10,306 bases of DNA from Thiohalobacter sp. (lineage in GTDB: Bacteria > Pseudomonadota > Gammaproteobacteria > DSM-19610): contig JALWRY010000485.1 of NCBI GenBank assembly GCA_027080445.1, positions 1 through 10,306 on the forward strand. Direction: 5' to 3'. Both the position numbers and the translations under genes were made by a program. Below are positions 1 through 8,690 of this stretch, piece by piece. How positions within the stretch are numbered: position 1 is the stretch's first letter; each line of letters begins with the position of its first letter. The notes under the pieces are model-generated. The model was not told where the DNA came from. It saw only the letters and a program-made list of their open reading frames with translations, and ran no database searches.

Positions 1-467
1 ATATGTTGCCGGAGACTGTCGAGCGGCTGGCCCCGATCTCCAACATCATCGGCATCAAGGAGGCAACCGGCGACCTTCAGCGCGGCCGGGAAATTCTGGA
101 ACGCTGCGGTGACCAGCTGGACCTGTATAGCGGCGATGATAGCACTGCCATGGAATTGATCCTGATGGGGGCGAAAGGGGATATTTCCGTGACCGCCAAT
201 GTCGCGCCCAAAGCCATGCACGAGATGTGCGCCGCCGCGCTCGCCGGTGATCGCGACACCGCGGAGAAGATCGACGCTACCCTGCGCGCGCTGCATCGCG
301 ACCTGTTTATTGAACCCAGCCCGATTCCCGTCAAGTGGGCCTTGCATGACATGGGTATGATCCCGCCGGGCCTGCGCCTGCCGCTGACGCCACTGTCCCC
401 CGAATGCTACGAGCCGGTGCGTGATGCCTTGCGCCAGGCCGGTGTGCTGGAAACTTCCCATGTCTGA
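1..467 (+). CDS. dapA: 4-hydroxy-tetrahydrodipicolinate synthase, C-terminal part
   Basis: This is the 3' portion of dapA; the start lies left of the window, and the reading frame is already open at base 3. DapA condenses pyruvate with aspartate semialdehyde, the first committed step toward diaminopimelate and lysine, in the cytoplasm. The visible part begins just before the Schiff-base segment GIKEATGD, whose lysine (codon at 57-59) binds pyruvate. It then shows the family blocks SGDDSTAMELILMGAKG, ISVTANVAP and EPSPIPVKWALHDMG, and the C-terminal LRLPLTPLSPE, all in the usual order. The TGA stop is at 465-467. bamC follows almost directly, which is the common gammaproteobacterial dapA–bamC (dapX) arrangement and implies one transcript. 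No frame disruption is seen. Identification is from recalled family motifs, not from a search. Confidence 0.97.
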   Translation, partial: MLPETVERLAPISNIIGIKEATGDLQRGREILERCGDQLDLYSGDDSTAMELILMGAKGDISVTANVAPKAMHEMCAAALAGDRDTAEKIDATLRALHRDLFIEPSPIPVKWALHDMGMIPPGLRLPLTPLSPECYEPVRDALRQAGVLETSHV

Positions 468-492
468 ACTGAATACAAACGGATCTTTATCT

Positions 493-1626
493 ATGCCAGA
501 AAATTTAACCGCCGGGCGAATCCTGTTATTTGCGCTGATACTGTCCTTCCTGTCCGGGTGCAGTGTGCTGGATCGACTCTTCCCGGATCGCAGCAAGGAA
601 TACAGCAAGGCGGAAACGACTGCCCCCCTCGATGTACCACCGGACCTTACCCGGACGCCATCTAACGATGCGTTGGTGGTGCACGACGGTTCTGCGACGC
701 TGTCGGGTTACAAAACGGCGACCCAGGCACGTGAAAGCAAGGCAAAAACCGGTGCCCTGATCAGCTCGGAAGATATTCGCATTGAACGAGACAAGGACCG
801 CGCCTGGCTGGTCGTCAAGGGTGACGTGCCTGCCGTATGGCGAAAGACGCGTGAGTTCTGGCTGGACAGCGGTTTCCTGATCCAGCGGGAAAACCCGGCG
901 CTGGGCATACTGGAAACCGACTGGGTGGACAGCAAGCTCGATGTTCCCAAAGATATTATCACCAATACGATCAGCCGGGTGTTCCCGAACGCCTATTCTT
1001 CTTCACTACGCGATCGCTATCGTATGCGCCTTGAAGCGGGAGAAAAGCCCGGTACCACCGAGATCTACATTACCCACCAGGGGCTGCAGGAGAAACTGGA
1101 AGGGCGAGCCGACGAGACCCAGACCACAGTCTGGGAGCCACGCCCCGAAGACCCCGGCCTGGAATCGGAGATGCTCAAGAAAATGATGATCTATCTCGGC
1201 GCCACGCCACAGCATGCCGAGGCGTTGTTGGCGTCACAGAAAAAACCCGCGCCGGACAAGGCCGAGCTGACCCAGCAGAGTAATGGACAGCCGGTGCTGG
1301 TGGTGCATGAAGAGTTCCCGCGCGCCTGGCGCAATGTCGGTATCACGCTGGATCGCGTCGATTTTGCCGTCGAAGACCGTGACCGCTCGAAAGGGGTCTA
1401 CTATGTGCGTTACAACGATCCCTTGCAGCACCAGAAGCAGGGCTTCCTGTCGAAACTGGCATTCTGGTCGCATAAAGATACCGAACACGTGAAGACCTAC
1501 CAGATTAAATTGACCGACGACGGTGCGGACACCCGGGTGGTAGTGCTGAACGAACAGGGCAAAGTCGATACATCCTCTGTCACGCCCGTACACATTCTCA
1601 AGTTGCTCTACGAGGCGCTGAGATAG
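493..1626 (+). CDS. bamC: Outer membrane protein assembly factor BamC (lipoprotein)
   Basis: BamC (NlpB/DapX) is a lipoprotein subunit of the BAM complex, which folds beta-barrel proteins into the outer membrane. From ATG 493 the product is 377 aa, somewhat longer than the E. coli protein. It opens with a short charged n-region, a hydrophobic run (residues 10-20) and the lipobox LSGC, with Cys23 as the lipidation site. Ser at +2 favours outer-membrane sorting. The proline-rich segment TTAPLDVPPDLTR after the signal is the conserved N-terminal BamC stretch that contacts BamD. Two later alpha/beta halves fit its two helix-grip domains. ATG 460 is in frame, overlaps dapA by 8 bp and has GGAAA upstream. 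I prefer 493 because it gives a normal-length lipoprotein signal and has GGAT 8 bp upstream, but 460 cannot be excluded. The neighbours are dapA and an MBL hydrolase, likely one operon. Confidence 0.93.
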   Translation: MPENLTAGRILLFALILSFLSGCSVLDRLFPDRSKEYSKAETTAPLDVPPDLTRTPSNDALVVHDGSATLSGYKTATQARESKAKTGALISSEDIRIERDKDRAWLVVKGDVPAVWRKTREFWLDSGFLIQRENPALGILETDWVDSKLDVPKDIITNTISRVFPNAYSSSLRDRYRMRLEAGEKPGTTEIYITHQGLQEKLEGRADETQTTVWEPRPEDPGLESEMLKKMMIYLGATPQHAEALLASQKKPAPDKAELTQQSNGQPVLVVHEEFPRAWRNVGITLDRVDFAVEDRDRSKGVYYVRYNDPLQHQKQGFLSKLAFWSHKDTEHVKTYQIKLTDDGADTRVVVLNEQGKVDTSSVTPVHILKLLYEALR

Positions 1627-1631
1627 GCGGT

Positions 1632-2393
1632 ATGCGTTTTGCCTCGCTGGGAAGTGGCAGTCACGGCAATGCAACCCTGGTTGAGGCCGGTACGACCCGG
1701 CTGATGATCGACTGCGGGTTCTCCTGCAAGGAAACCGAAAAACGTCTGGGGCGTCTCGATGTCGCCCCGGACAGTATCGATGCCATTCTGGTGACACACG
1801 AGCACAGTGACCACATTGCCGGTGTGGCCAGGTATTCGCGGCGTTTTGGTACGCCGGTATGGATGACGCCCGGTACCGAAGCGGTGCACCAGGGTGGCGA
1901 AGTGGCCGAGCTGAACGTGTTCAGCAGTCACCAGCCCTTCCGCATCGGCGAGATTGATATTCAGCCGTTTCCGGTTCCCCACGATGCCCGTGAACCCTGT
2001 CAGTTCGTTTTCTCGGGAGGCGGGCGCCGGCTTGGCCTGTTGACCGACGTGGGCAGCATCACGCGTCACATCATCGATGCACTGAACGGTCTTGACGCCT
2101 TCATCCTGGAGTTTAACCATGACCCTGACATGCTCGCGGCAGGTCCCTATCCCCCCGGCCTGAAAGCCCGCGTGGGTGGGGATTTCGGTCACCTGAGCAA
2201 CCACCAGGCGGCCGGGTTGCTGGGCAGCCTGGACCTGTGCCAGCTGAAACTGCTGGTGGCGGCGCATCTGAGTGAAAAGAACAACGACCCCGAACTGGCC
2301 CGTGATCATATCGAGGGTGGTCTCAACGGCTGCGGCGCCGAGTTTCACATTGCAGACCAGTCGGTCGGCATCCCCTGGAAAACGCTCGTATAA
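1632..2393 (+). CDS. MBL-fold metallo-hydrolase, YycJ/WalJ-like
   Basis: A 253-aa metallo-beta-lactamase-fold hydrolase. The N-terminus has the GSGSHGNATLV block typical of the YycJ/WalJ/PhnP-like subgroup, followed by the metal motif THEHSDH (residues 55-61, HxHxDH). Other likely metal or active-site residues are His117 (VPHD), Asp139 (LLTDVGS), His163 (FNHDPDML), His187 and His212 (AAHLSEKNND). All expected ligands appear present, so it should be an active di-metal phosphodiesterase or nuclease-type enzyme. The true substrate is unknown; in Firmicutes WalJ is linked to cell-wall and DNA maintenance, which need not apply here. It starts 5 bp after the bamC stop with a purine-rich upstream sequence, so it is almost certainly translated from the dapA–bamC transcript. 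In Pseudomonas a homologous gene sits at the same place, before purC. Confidence 0.93.
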   Translation: MRFASLGSGSHGNATLVEAGTTRLMIDCGFSCKETEKRLGRLDVAPDSIDAILVTHEHSDHIAGVARYSRRFGTPVWMTPGTEAVHQGGEVAELNVFSSHQPFRIGEIDIQPFPVPHDAREPCQFVFSGGGRRLGLLTDVGSITRHIIDALNGLDAFILEFNHDPDMLAAGPYPPGLKARVGGDFGHLSNHQAAGLLGSLDLCQLKLLVAAHLSEKNNDPELARDHIEGGLNGCGAEFHIADQSVGIPWKTLV

Positions 2394-2444
2394 GCCCGAC
2401 TGTACCGCCCCCCGGGCATCCCGTATCATAGCGGGCTTTCTGTT
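2392..2444 (+). terminator. Putative rho-independent terminator after the MBL gene
   Basis: AAGCCCG (2392-2398) overlaps the TAA stop and is perfectly complementary to CGGGCTT (2432-2438). The downstream stretch TTCTGTTT is T-rich. The 33-nt loop is long, but it holds a competing inner pair, CCCG (2420-2423) with CGGG (2432-2435). It would separate the dapA–bamC–MBL unit from purL. The long loop and imperfect T tract keep confidence moderate. Confidence 0.42.
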
Positions 2445-2459
2445 TGACCGGGAAAATCC

Positions 2460-5400
2460 ATGTTGCAGCTTGCTGGCGCGCCTGCCTTTTCACCTTTTCG
2501 ACAGCGTAAATTACTCGAACGCATACAGCGACTTGTGGCTGAAGTGCATTCGCTGGATGCGCGCTATGTCCATTTCGTCGAGCTTGAGCAGGAGCTGACG
2601 TCCGCGCAGCGGCAGGTGCTTGAACAGTTGCTGGGTGGTGTGAGTACCAGCGACCACGAGGCGGCCTGCTCGTTCTGGGTCGTTCCACGTATCGGCACGA
2701 TTTCACCCTGGTCGAGCAAGGCGACCGACATTGCTCACAATTGCGGGCTGGTGAATGTGCGGCGTATCGAGCGTGGTATACGTTTCGACCTCGAAGTGAG
2801 CCATGCACTGGATACGGCCACACTGGAAGCCCTGCTGCCATTGCTGCACGACCGCATGACCGAGTCGGTGCTGAACCGGGCAGAGGATGCCGAGTCATTG
2901 TTTAGCCACGCCAACCCGGCGCCACTGGCGTGCGTGGATATCCTGCAGGGCGGGCGTGATGCGCTGCTGGCGGCCGACAAAACACTGGGCCTTGCCCTGT
3001 CCGACGACGAAATCGATTACCTGCTGGATTGCTTTATCACGCTGGGCCGGAATCCCACTGATGTCGAATTGATGATGTTCGCACAGGCCAACTCCGAACA
3101 CTGTCGACACAAGATCTTCAACGCCAGCTGGGTCATTGACGGCAAACCGCAGGAGACTTCCCTGTTCAACATGATCCGCGCGACTCACCGGGCCAGTCCC
3201 GAGGGTGTGCTGTCGGCCTACCATGATAATTCCGCCGTCATCCAGGGTAATCCGGCGCAGCGTTTTTTCGCCGATGCCGATACCGGCAGTTACCACGAAC
3301 ACAGGGAAATGACGCACATCCAGATCAAGGTGGAAACGCATAACCACCCGACGGCTATTTCTCCCTTCCCGGGTGCCGCGACCGGTTCCGGCGGTGAGAT
3401 TCGTGATGAAGGCGCGACCGGTCGTGGCGCCAAACCCAAGGCCGGCCTGTGCGGGTTCTCGGTCTCCAACCTGCGGATTCCCGATTTCGTACAACCCTGG
3501 GAAACCGATCACGGCAAACCGGAACGTATCGTTTCCGCGCTGGACATCATGATCGAGGCGCCGCTCGGCGCGGCCGCCTTCAATAACGAATTCGGCCGTC
3601 CCAACCTGTGCGGGTATTTCCGCACCTTCGAGGAACGCGTACCCGGACCGGCGGGCGAGGAAGTGCGCGGCTATCACAAGCCCATCATGATCGCCGGCGG
3701 CTACGGCAACATCCGTGAACCACATATTGACAAACAGGCCATCCCGCCCGGTGCGCAGATTGTGGTGATCGGTGGCCCGGCTATGCTCATCGGTCTGGGT
3801 GGCGGCGCGGCCTCGTCCGTCTCCAGCGGCGAAAGTGCCGAACATCTCGACTTTGCCTCGGTCCAGCGCGGCAACCCGGAAATGGAGCGCCGCTGCCAGG
3901 AAGTCATCGACCGCTGCTGGGAAATGGGGGACAGTAATCCGATTCTTTCCATCCACGATGTTGGTGCCGGTGGCCTGTCCAATGCCGTGCCGGAGCTGGT
4001 CAATGATGCCGGGCGTGGCGGCCGCTTTGAATTGCGCGCCATCCCCAATGACGAACCCGGCATGTCGCCCATGCAGATCTGGTGTAACGAGTCGCAGGAG
4101 CGCTATGTGCTGGCCGTGTCCAGTGAACGGATCGAGGCCTTTCAGGCCCTGTGCGAGCGCGAGCGTTGTCCCGTGGAAGTGCTGGGCGAGGCCACCGAGG
4201 AACCGCAACTGGTGTTGGGTGACGGTTATTTCGACAACACGCCCATTGACTTGCCCATGTCGCTGTTGCTCGGCAAACCGCCGAAAATGCTGCGCGATGT
4301 GCATCACCGCACTTTCAGCAAACCGGACCTCGATGTGCCGGACGACCTCACGGAAATCGCCTGGCGGGTCCTGCGCCTGCCGGCGGTGGGCAGCAAGCAA
4401 TTCCTGATCACCATTGGCGACCGTTCGGTCACCGGGCAGGTGACGCGTGACCAGATGGTCGGTCCCTGGCAGGTGCCGGTCGCGGATGTCGCCGTGACCT
4501 GCGCTGACTACCAGGGCTACCGGGGTGAGGCGATGGCGATGGGTGAACGTCCGCCCGTGGCGCTGGTCGATCCGCCGGCCTCCGGGCGTATGGCCGTGGG
4601 TGAAACGATTACCAATATGGCGGCCGCGTGTATTGAATCCCTGTCGGACATTCGCCTGTCGGCCAACTGGATGGCGCCTGCCGGCCATCCCGGCGAAGAT
4701 GCCGGCCTGTTCGATACAGTGCGTGCGGTAGGTGAAGAACTGTGTCCGCGCCTCGGCCTGTGCATCCCGGTGGGCAAGGATTCACTGTCGATGAAGACCG
4801 TGTGGCAGGATAACGGCGAGGCGCGTTCGGTGACCGGACCCCTGTCACTGATTGTGACCGGGTTTGCCCCGGTGGTCGACGTGAGTCGTACCTTGACGCC
4901 ACAGTTGCGCAGTGATTGTGGTGACACCGACCTGGTGTTTATCGATCTCGGCAAGGGGCGCAACCGGCTGGCTGGTTCTGCGCTGGCGCAGGTCTACAAA
5001 CAGGTGGGGCACCACGCGCCGGATCTCGATGACCCGGATGCGTTGAAGCATTTCTTTGCCGTGATCCAGGACCTGAACCGCAATGAGCTGTTGCTGGCCT
5101 ATCACGACCGGTCCGATGGTGGCCTGTTCACCACCCTGTGTGAAATGGCCTTTGCCGGGCATTACGGTGTGGAAATCAAACTGGATGACCTCGGTGATGA
5201 CAGCCGTGCCGCCCTGTTCAATGAAGAACTGGGTGCCGTATTGCAGGTGCGGCATTGTGATACCGATACGGTCCTGGAAACCCTGCGTGAAGCCGACCTT
5301 GGTCGCCATTGCCACGTGATTGGTTGCTTGCGTGACGATGACCGCATCGTGTTCACGCAGGCGCGTAAGCCGGTCTTTAATGAAAAGCGCATTGACCTGC

Positions 5401-6344
5401 ATCGTGCCTGGGCCGAGACCAGTTACCAGATGCAGGCACTGCGCGATAACCCGGAGTGTGCGGAACAGGAATTCGCGGCCTTGCTCGATGTGAGTGACCC
5501 GGGCCTGCAGCCACGGCTCAGTTTCGATCCGGACGACAATATTGCTGCGCCGATGATTGCCGTCGGCGTGGCGCCCAAAGTCGCCATCCTGCGTGAGCAG
5601 GGCGTCAACGGGCAGCTGGAAATGGCTGCGGCGTTCACGGCGGCCGGTTTCGATTGCTGCGATGTGCATATGAGCGACATCATCGCCGGCCGCACCGATC
5701 TGGCCGGTTTCAGCGGGCTGGTGGCCTGCGGCGGGTTTTCATATGGCGATGTGCTGGGCGCGGGGCAGGGCTGGGCAAGGTCTATCCTGTTCAACCCCGG
5801 TGCGCGTGATGCCTTCAGCGCCTTTTTCGAACGCGAAGACAGCTGGGGTCTGGGCGTGTGTAACGGTTGCCAGATGATGTCCGGCTTGCGTGACATGATT
5901 CCCGGTGCGGCGCATTGGCCGCGTTTTGAACGCAACCTGTCGGAGCAGTTCGAAGCACGCTTTTCGCTGGTAGAGATTCTTGATAGCCCTTCTATCCTGT
6001 TGAAGGATATGGCCGGCTCCCGCTTGCCGATTGCTGTTGCACACGGTGAAGGGCGTGCCGAATTCGAATCGCGCGAACAGGCGCAATCGGTGCTGGATGC
6101 AGGGCATGTGGCACTGCGTTATATCGACCACTATGGCGAAGCGACTGAAAATTACCCACTCAATCCCAATGGTTCAGCATTCGGTATCACCGGCCTGACC
6201 ACAGATGACGGACGCTTCACCATCATGATGCCGCACCCGGAACGTGTGTTTCGCACCGTACAACACTCCTGGCACCCGGACGAGTGGGGCGAGGATGGCC
6301 CCTGGATGCGCCTGTTCCGCAATGCCCGACAGTGGGTCGGCTAG
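2460..6344 (+). CDS. purL: Phosphoribosylformylglycinamidine synthase (FGAM synthase), single-chain
   Basis: The ATP-dependent fourth step of purine synthesis: FGAR plus glutamine gives FGAM. The 1294-aa product has the length of the large gamma/betaproteobacterial PurL, which joins the PurS-like, synthetase and glutaminase parts in one chain. The N-terminal domain runs to about residue 150. The linker and first synthetase half include SEHCRH (212-217) and VETHNHPTAISPFPGA (from 291), the nucleotide-binding region, followed by a Gly-rich GEIRDEGATGRGAKPKAG. The second AIRS-like half is in the middle. The class I glutamine amidotransferase domain starts near 1039 (PKVAILREQGVNGQLE), with nucleophile Cys1134 in GVCNGCQMM and the partners His1259 and Glu1261 in PHPER. 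All catalytic residues are intact. ATG 2460 is preceded by GGGAAAA and gives the usual MLxLxGAPAFSxFR start. The gene lies 66 bp after the MBL gene, across a probable terminator, so it may have its own promoter. Confidence 0.98.
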   Translation: MLQLAGAPAFSPFRQRKLLERIQRLVAEVHSLDARYVHFVELEQELTSAQRQVLEQLLGGVSTSDHEAACSFWVVPRIGTISPWSSKATDIAHNCGLVNVRRIERGIRFDLEVSHALDTATLEALLPLLHDRMTESVLNRAEDAESLFSHANPAPLACVDILQGGRDALLAADKTLGLALSDDEIDYLLDCFITLGRNPTDVELMMFAQANSEHCRHKIFNASWVIDGKPQETSLFNMIRATHRASPEGVLSAYHDNSAVIQGNPAQRFFADADTGSYHEHREMTHIQIKVETHNHPTAISPFPGAATGSGGEIRDEGATGRGAKPKAGLCGFSVSNLRIPDFVQPWETDHGKPERIVSALDIMIEAPLGAAAFNNEFGRPNLCGYFRTFEERVPGPAGEEVRGYHKPIMIAGGYGNIREPHIDKQAIPPGAQIVVIGGPAMLIGLGGGAASSVSSGESAEHLDFASVQRGNPEMERRCQEVIDRCWEMGDSNPILSIHDVGAGGLSNAVPELVNDAGRGGRFELRAIPNDEPGMSPMQIWCNESQERYVLAVSSERIEAFQALCERERCPVEVLGEATEEPQLVLGDGYFDNTPIDLPMSLLLGKPPKMLRDVHHRTFSKPDLDVPDDLTEIAWRVLRLPAVGSKQFLITIGDRSVTGQVTRDQMVGPWQVPVADVAVTCADYQGYRGEAMAMGERPPVALVDPPASGRMAVGETITNMAAACIESLSDIRLSANWMAPAGHPGEDAGLFDTVRAVGEELCPRLGLCIPVGKDSLSMKTVWQDNGEARSVTGPLSLIVTGFAPVVDVSRTLTPQLRSDCGDTDLVFIDLGKGRNRLAGSALAQVYKQVGHHAPDLDDPDALKHFFAVIQDLNRNELLLAYHDRSDGGLFTTLCEMAFAGHYGVEIKLDDLGDDSRAALFNEELGAVLQVRHCDTDTVLETLREADLGRHCHVIGCLRDDDRIVFTQARKPVFNEKRIDLHRAWAETSYQMQALRDNPECAEQEFAALLDVSDPGLQPRLSFDPDDNIAAPMIAVGVAPKVAILREQGVNGQLEMAAAFTAAGFDCCDVHMSDIIAGRTDLAGFSGLVACGGFSYGDVLGAGQGWARSILFNPGARDAFSAFFEREDSWGLGVCNGCQMMSGLRDMIPGAAHWPRFERNLSEQFEARFSLVEILDSPSILLKDMAGSRLPIAVAHGEGRAEFESREQAQSVLDAGHVALRYIDHYGEATENYPLNPNGSAFGITGLTTDDGRFTIMMPHPERVFRTVQHSWHPDEWGEDGPWMRLFRNARQWVG

Positions 6345-6488
6345 CCGGCCACACCCATCACGTATCACCCGTTGTGACGATTCCGTGAGGACTTCCACCG
6401 GCTGGCCGCTACACTACCTGTTGCAGGAGCGGGCGTGGATTCAGGAGAGGAACTCACTCCTGCGAGCGACAGTCTCAATGTGGAACCT

Positions 6489-6494
6489 GGAGGG
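6489..6494 (+). promoter_or_regulatory. Shine-Dalgarno site that fixes the msrP GTG start
   Basis: GGAGGG lies 7 bp before GTG 6502. The frame is open far upstream, through an in-frame ATG at 6478 and back into purL, but those starts lack comparable sites and would bury the Tat signal behind extra residues. GTG 6502 is therefore the best start. I see no convincing promoter hexamers in the 157-bp purL–msrP gap. Confidence 0.75.
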
Positions 6495-6501
6495 AAATAC
6501 C

Positions 6502-7446
6502 GTGTTAATCAAGAAGTCTGGTGAACTCGGCGAGTCCGATGTTACCCCGTACGAAATCTACCGGCAGCGGCGTACATTCCTTCAATCCGGTATCGCCGTT
6601 GCAGGTGCGGCACTGACGGGTTCGCTGTGGGCGCCCGCCGCCTCGGCGGCGATTTCGCTGGGTGACGTAAGACCCGGCCCCTTCAGTACCGATGAAGCCA
6701 AAACCGATCGCAAGGACATACTGACGTACAATAATTTTTACGAGTTTGGTGTTTCCAAGTCAGACCCGGCAAAACACGCGCATCGCATGAAAACCGATCC
6801 CTGGTCGGTTGATGTGATCGGTGAATGCGCAAAGCCCGGCACCTATACACTGGAAGATATCCTCGCGCCGCATGCGATGGAAGAACGCATCTACCGGCTG
6901 CGTTGCGTGGAAGGCTGGTCAATGGTGATTCCCTGGATCGGCTTCCCGCTGGCCGATCTCATCAAGCGTTTCGAGCCCGGTTCGAAAGCCAAATATGTCG
7001 AATTCGAAACCCTGTATGACAAGAAACAGATGCCGGGTCAACGCCGTCGTATCCTTGACTGGCCATATCGTGAGGGGTTGCGCATGGACGAGGCCATGAA
7101 CCCGCTGACCCTGATGGCCGTCGGCCTGTACGGTAAAGTCCTGCCCAACCAGAACGGCGCGCCCCTGCGCCTGGTCGTACCCTGGAAGTACGGGTTTAAA
7201 AGCATCAAGTCCATTGTCAAAATCCGTTTCCGTGAAACACAGCCGACCAGTTCCTGGATGGAAGCCGGTCCGCGTGAGTACGGGTTTTATTCCAACGTCA
7301 ACCCGAACGTGCCGCATCCACGCTGGAGCCAGAAGCGTGAACGCCGGATCGGCGAGTTCCGCAAGCGCAAGACGCTCATGTTCAACGGTTACAGCGAGCA
7401 GGTCGCCGCCATGTATGCCGGCATGGACCTGAAGAAGTTCTTCTAG
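6502..7446 (+). CDS. msrP: Periplasmic protein-methionine-sulfoxide reductase, catalytic subunit MsrP (YedY)
   Basis: MsrP is a molybdopterin enzyme that reduces methionine sulfoxide in oxidized periplasmic proteins, taking electrons from MsrQ. The 314-aa product from GTG 6502 keeps the family N-terminus ESDVTPYEIY, then a twin-arginine motif QRRTFLQSG (Arg23-Arg24), a hydrophobic stretch and a likely signal cleavage after ASA near residue 49. It is therefore exported folded with its cofactor. Diagnostic blocks are YNNFYEFG, KTDPWSVDVIGE, EERIYRLRCVEGWSMVIPW with the molybdenum ligand Cys135, KYVEFETLYD, QMPGQ, NGAPLRLVVPWKYGFKSIKS and YGFYSNVNPNVPHPRWSQ. All match E. coli YedY in order. It is slightly shorter than the 334-aa E. 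coli protein and shows no lesion. msrQ starts 5 bp after its stop, so the two are one operon. Confidence 0.97.
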   Translation: MLIKKSGELGESDVTPYEIYRQRRTFLQSGIAVAGAALTGSLWAPAASAAISLGDVRPGPFSTDEAKTDRKDILTYNNFYEFGVSKSDPAKHAHRMKTDPWSVDVIGECAKPGTYTLEDILAPHAMEERIYRLRCVEGWSMVIPWIGFPLADLIKRFEPGSKAKYVEFETLYDKKQMPGQRRRILDWPYREGLRMDEAMNPLTLMAVGLYGKVLPNQNGAPLRLVVPWKYGFKSIKSIVKIRFRETQPTSSWMEAGPREYGFYSNVNPNVPHPRWSQKRERRIGEFRKRKTLMFNGYSEQVAAMYAGMDLKKFF

Positions 7447-7451
7447 ACCGT

Positions 7452-8060
7452 ATGCAAAAGCATTTCCTCAAACCCCTGGTATTTATTTCCGGTCTGCTGC
7501 CGGCCGTCATACTGGCCTGGCAGTTTTATGCCGACCGGCTTGGCGCCAACCCCATTGATGAAATCACTGACGGAACCGGTACCTGGACGCTACGCTTCCT
7601 GCTGATCACGTTAATGGCGACGCCGCTCAAGCGGCTGTTTGGCTGGGGCTGGCCACTGCATGTGCGTCGCATGCTGGGGCTGTTCGCATTTTTCTACGCC
7701 ACCCTGCACCTGTTTACCTACCTGTGGCTCGACCAGTTCTTCGACTGGGGCGAGATTGGAACGGATATTCTCAAAAGACCGTTTATCACCGTGGGCATGC
7801 TGGCTTTTGTATTGCTTTTACCGCTGGCGATGACATCCACGCGTGCCATGATGCGTCGACTCGGGCGTAACTGGAAGGCGTTGCATCAACTTGCCTATGT
7901 CGTTCCCCTGCTGGGCGTGCTGCATTACTGGTGGCTGGTGAAGGCCGATGTTCGGGAACCGCTGGTGTATGGCGTGGTACTCATTGTGTTACTGGCGTTC
8001 AGGGTTCGTCGGGGCAAGGTGGCTGTACGTACTGCCGCCAGGGACCGTTGCGCCTCGTAA
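7452..8060 (+). CDS. msrQ: Heme-binding membrane subunit MsrQ (YedZ)
   Basis: A 202-aa inner-membrane b-type cytochrome of the ferric-reductase-like family that passes electrons from the quinone pool or cytoplasmic flavin reductases to MsrP. About six membrane segments can be seen, roughly at residues 8-26, 45-62, 75-92, 110-127, 147-163 and 168-184. Histidines that fit the heme-ligand positions of the family are His86 (ATLHLFTY), His145 (ALHQLAYV) and His158 (LHYWWLVK). The motifs LGANPIDEITDGTG, RRMLGL and TSTRAMMRRLGRNWKALH match YedZ closely. ATG 7452 follows msrP by 5 bp. The C-terminus is short and basic. The next gene begins 7 bp after the stop. Confidence 0.96.
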   Translation: MQKHFLKPLVFISGLLPAVILAWQFYADRLGANPIDEITDGTGTWTLRFLLITLMATPLKRLFGWGWPLHVRRMLGLFAFFYATLHLFTYLWLDQFFDWGEIGTDILKRPFITVGMLAFVLLLPLAMTSTRAMMRRLGRNWKALHQLAYVVPLLGVLHYWWLVKADVREPLVYGVVLIVLLAFRVRRGKVAVRTAARDRCAS

Positions 8061-8067
8061 GCGAAAC

Positions 8068-8622
8068 ATGGCCAGGTTGCGAATAAACTGTTACCCGTAC
8101 AGCGCAACGGGCGAACTTCTCCCTGGATCTGCCGTGCTGCTGTGCGCGCTTTTATTCATGTTGAGTGGATGTAGCACACTCTCCGAAACCGTTTTAAATA
8201 ACAGGGAACGATTGTTATTAACTGACCACTGTGAAAATTGCGATCTACAACGGGCCAGCTTCAAAAGCCTGGATCTCAAACAGATCCATCTTCATGGCGC
8301 CGATCTGAGAAATGCAGATTTTAGCGGCGCGCACCTGGAAGGCGCTGACCTGTCCGGTACTGACCTTCGCAATGCTCGTTTTGATAATGCCATCTTGTTG
8401 GGTGCAAATCTTCGCGGTGCTGATCTGCGAGGTGTCAACCTTATCGGTGTCCGCTTAACCGGCGCAGACCTTCGTGATACCAATATGACCGACATCAGTT
8501 CTGATGATGAACTTGATCTTATGGACCTTATCGGAGTCCGGCTGGATGGCGCTCGCTTCAAGGATGGCGTGACCTGTGGAAGTTTTCCGAAAAAAGGCGG
8601 CTGGGGTTGTCAGCCGGAATAA
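8068..8622 (+). CDS. Pentapeptide-repeat lipoprotein, function unknown
   Basis: A predicted 184-aa lipoprotein. A hydrophobic run ending in LSGC gives Cys35 as the lipidation site, and Ser at +2 suggests the outer membrane. After a spacer containing CENC (Cys55, Cys58) comes a run of A(D/N)LxX pentapeptides from about residue 60 to 138 (GADLRNADF, GADLSGTDL, GANLRGADL and so on). This is the hallmark of a right-handed quadrilateral beta-helix. The repeat breaks at an acidic insert (SSDDELDLMD, 144-153), resumes once (IGVRLDGARF) and ends in a short tail with Cys170 and Cys181. The four cysteines of the mature part (besides Cys35) could form disulfides in the periplasm; that is inference. ATG 8068 gives an unusually long n-region of about 20 residues, and its ribosome site is weak, so a later start is possible. 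It lies 7 bp after msrQ, likely in the same transcript. Pentapeptide proteins have many roles, so I assign none. Confidence 0.85.
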   Translation: MARLRINCYPYSATGELLPGSAVLLCALLFMLSGCSTLSETVLNNRERLLLTDHCENCDLQRASFKSLDLKQIHLHGADLRNADFSGAHLEGADLSGTDLRNARFDNAILLGANLRGADLRGVNLIGVRLTGADLRDTNMTDISSDDELDLMDLIGVRLDGARFKDGVTCGSFPKKGGWGCQPE

Positions 8623-8629
8623 ATTTCTT
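8598..8629 (+). terminator. Possible terminator at the end of the pentapeptide gene
   Basis: CGGCTG (8598-8603) and CAGCCG (8611-8616) form a perfect 6-bp stem with a 7-nt loop. They overlap the last codons and are preceded by a run of six A. The following AAATTTCTTCC is only a poor T tract. It would end the msrPQ transcript. Confidence 0.35.
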
Positions 8630-8690
8630 CCCAACAAGTGCTGCCTTGACTGCAGATAAAACGAGTATTACAGCTTCTGGTTAACAGTCA

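Noticed and set aside
2895..4688. Long minus-strand open frame (597 codons) inside purL
   Set aside because: It is a shadow of the GC-rich purL codons: the product is low-complexity and His/Arg/Gly-rich with no recognisable family, and purL is unquestionable on the other strand.
6344..6404. AGCCGG and CCGGCT after the purL stop as a terminator
   Set aside because: The arms are 6 bp and about 50 nt apart with no T tract, so a terminator is not supported.
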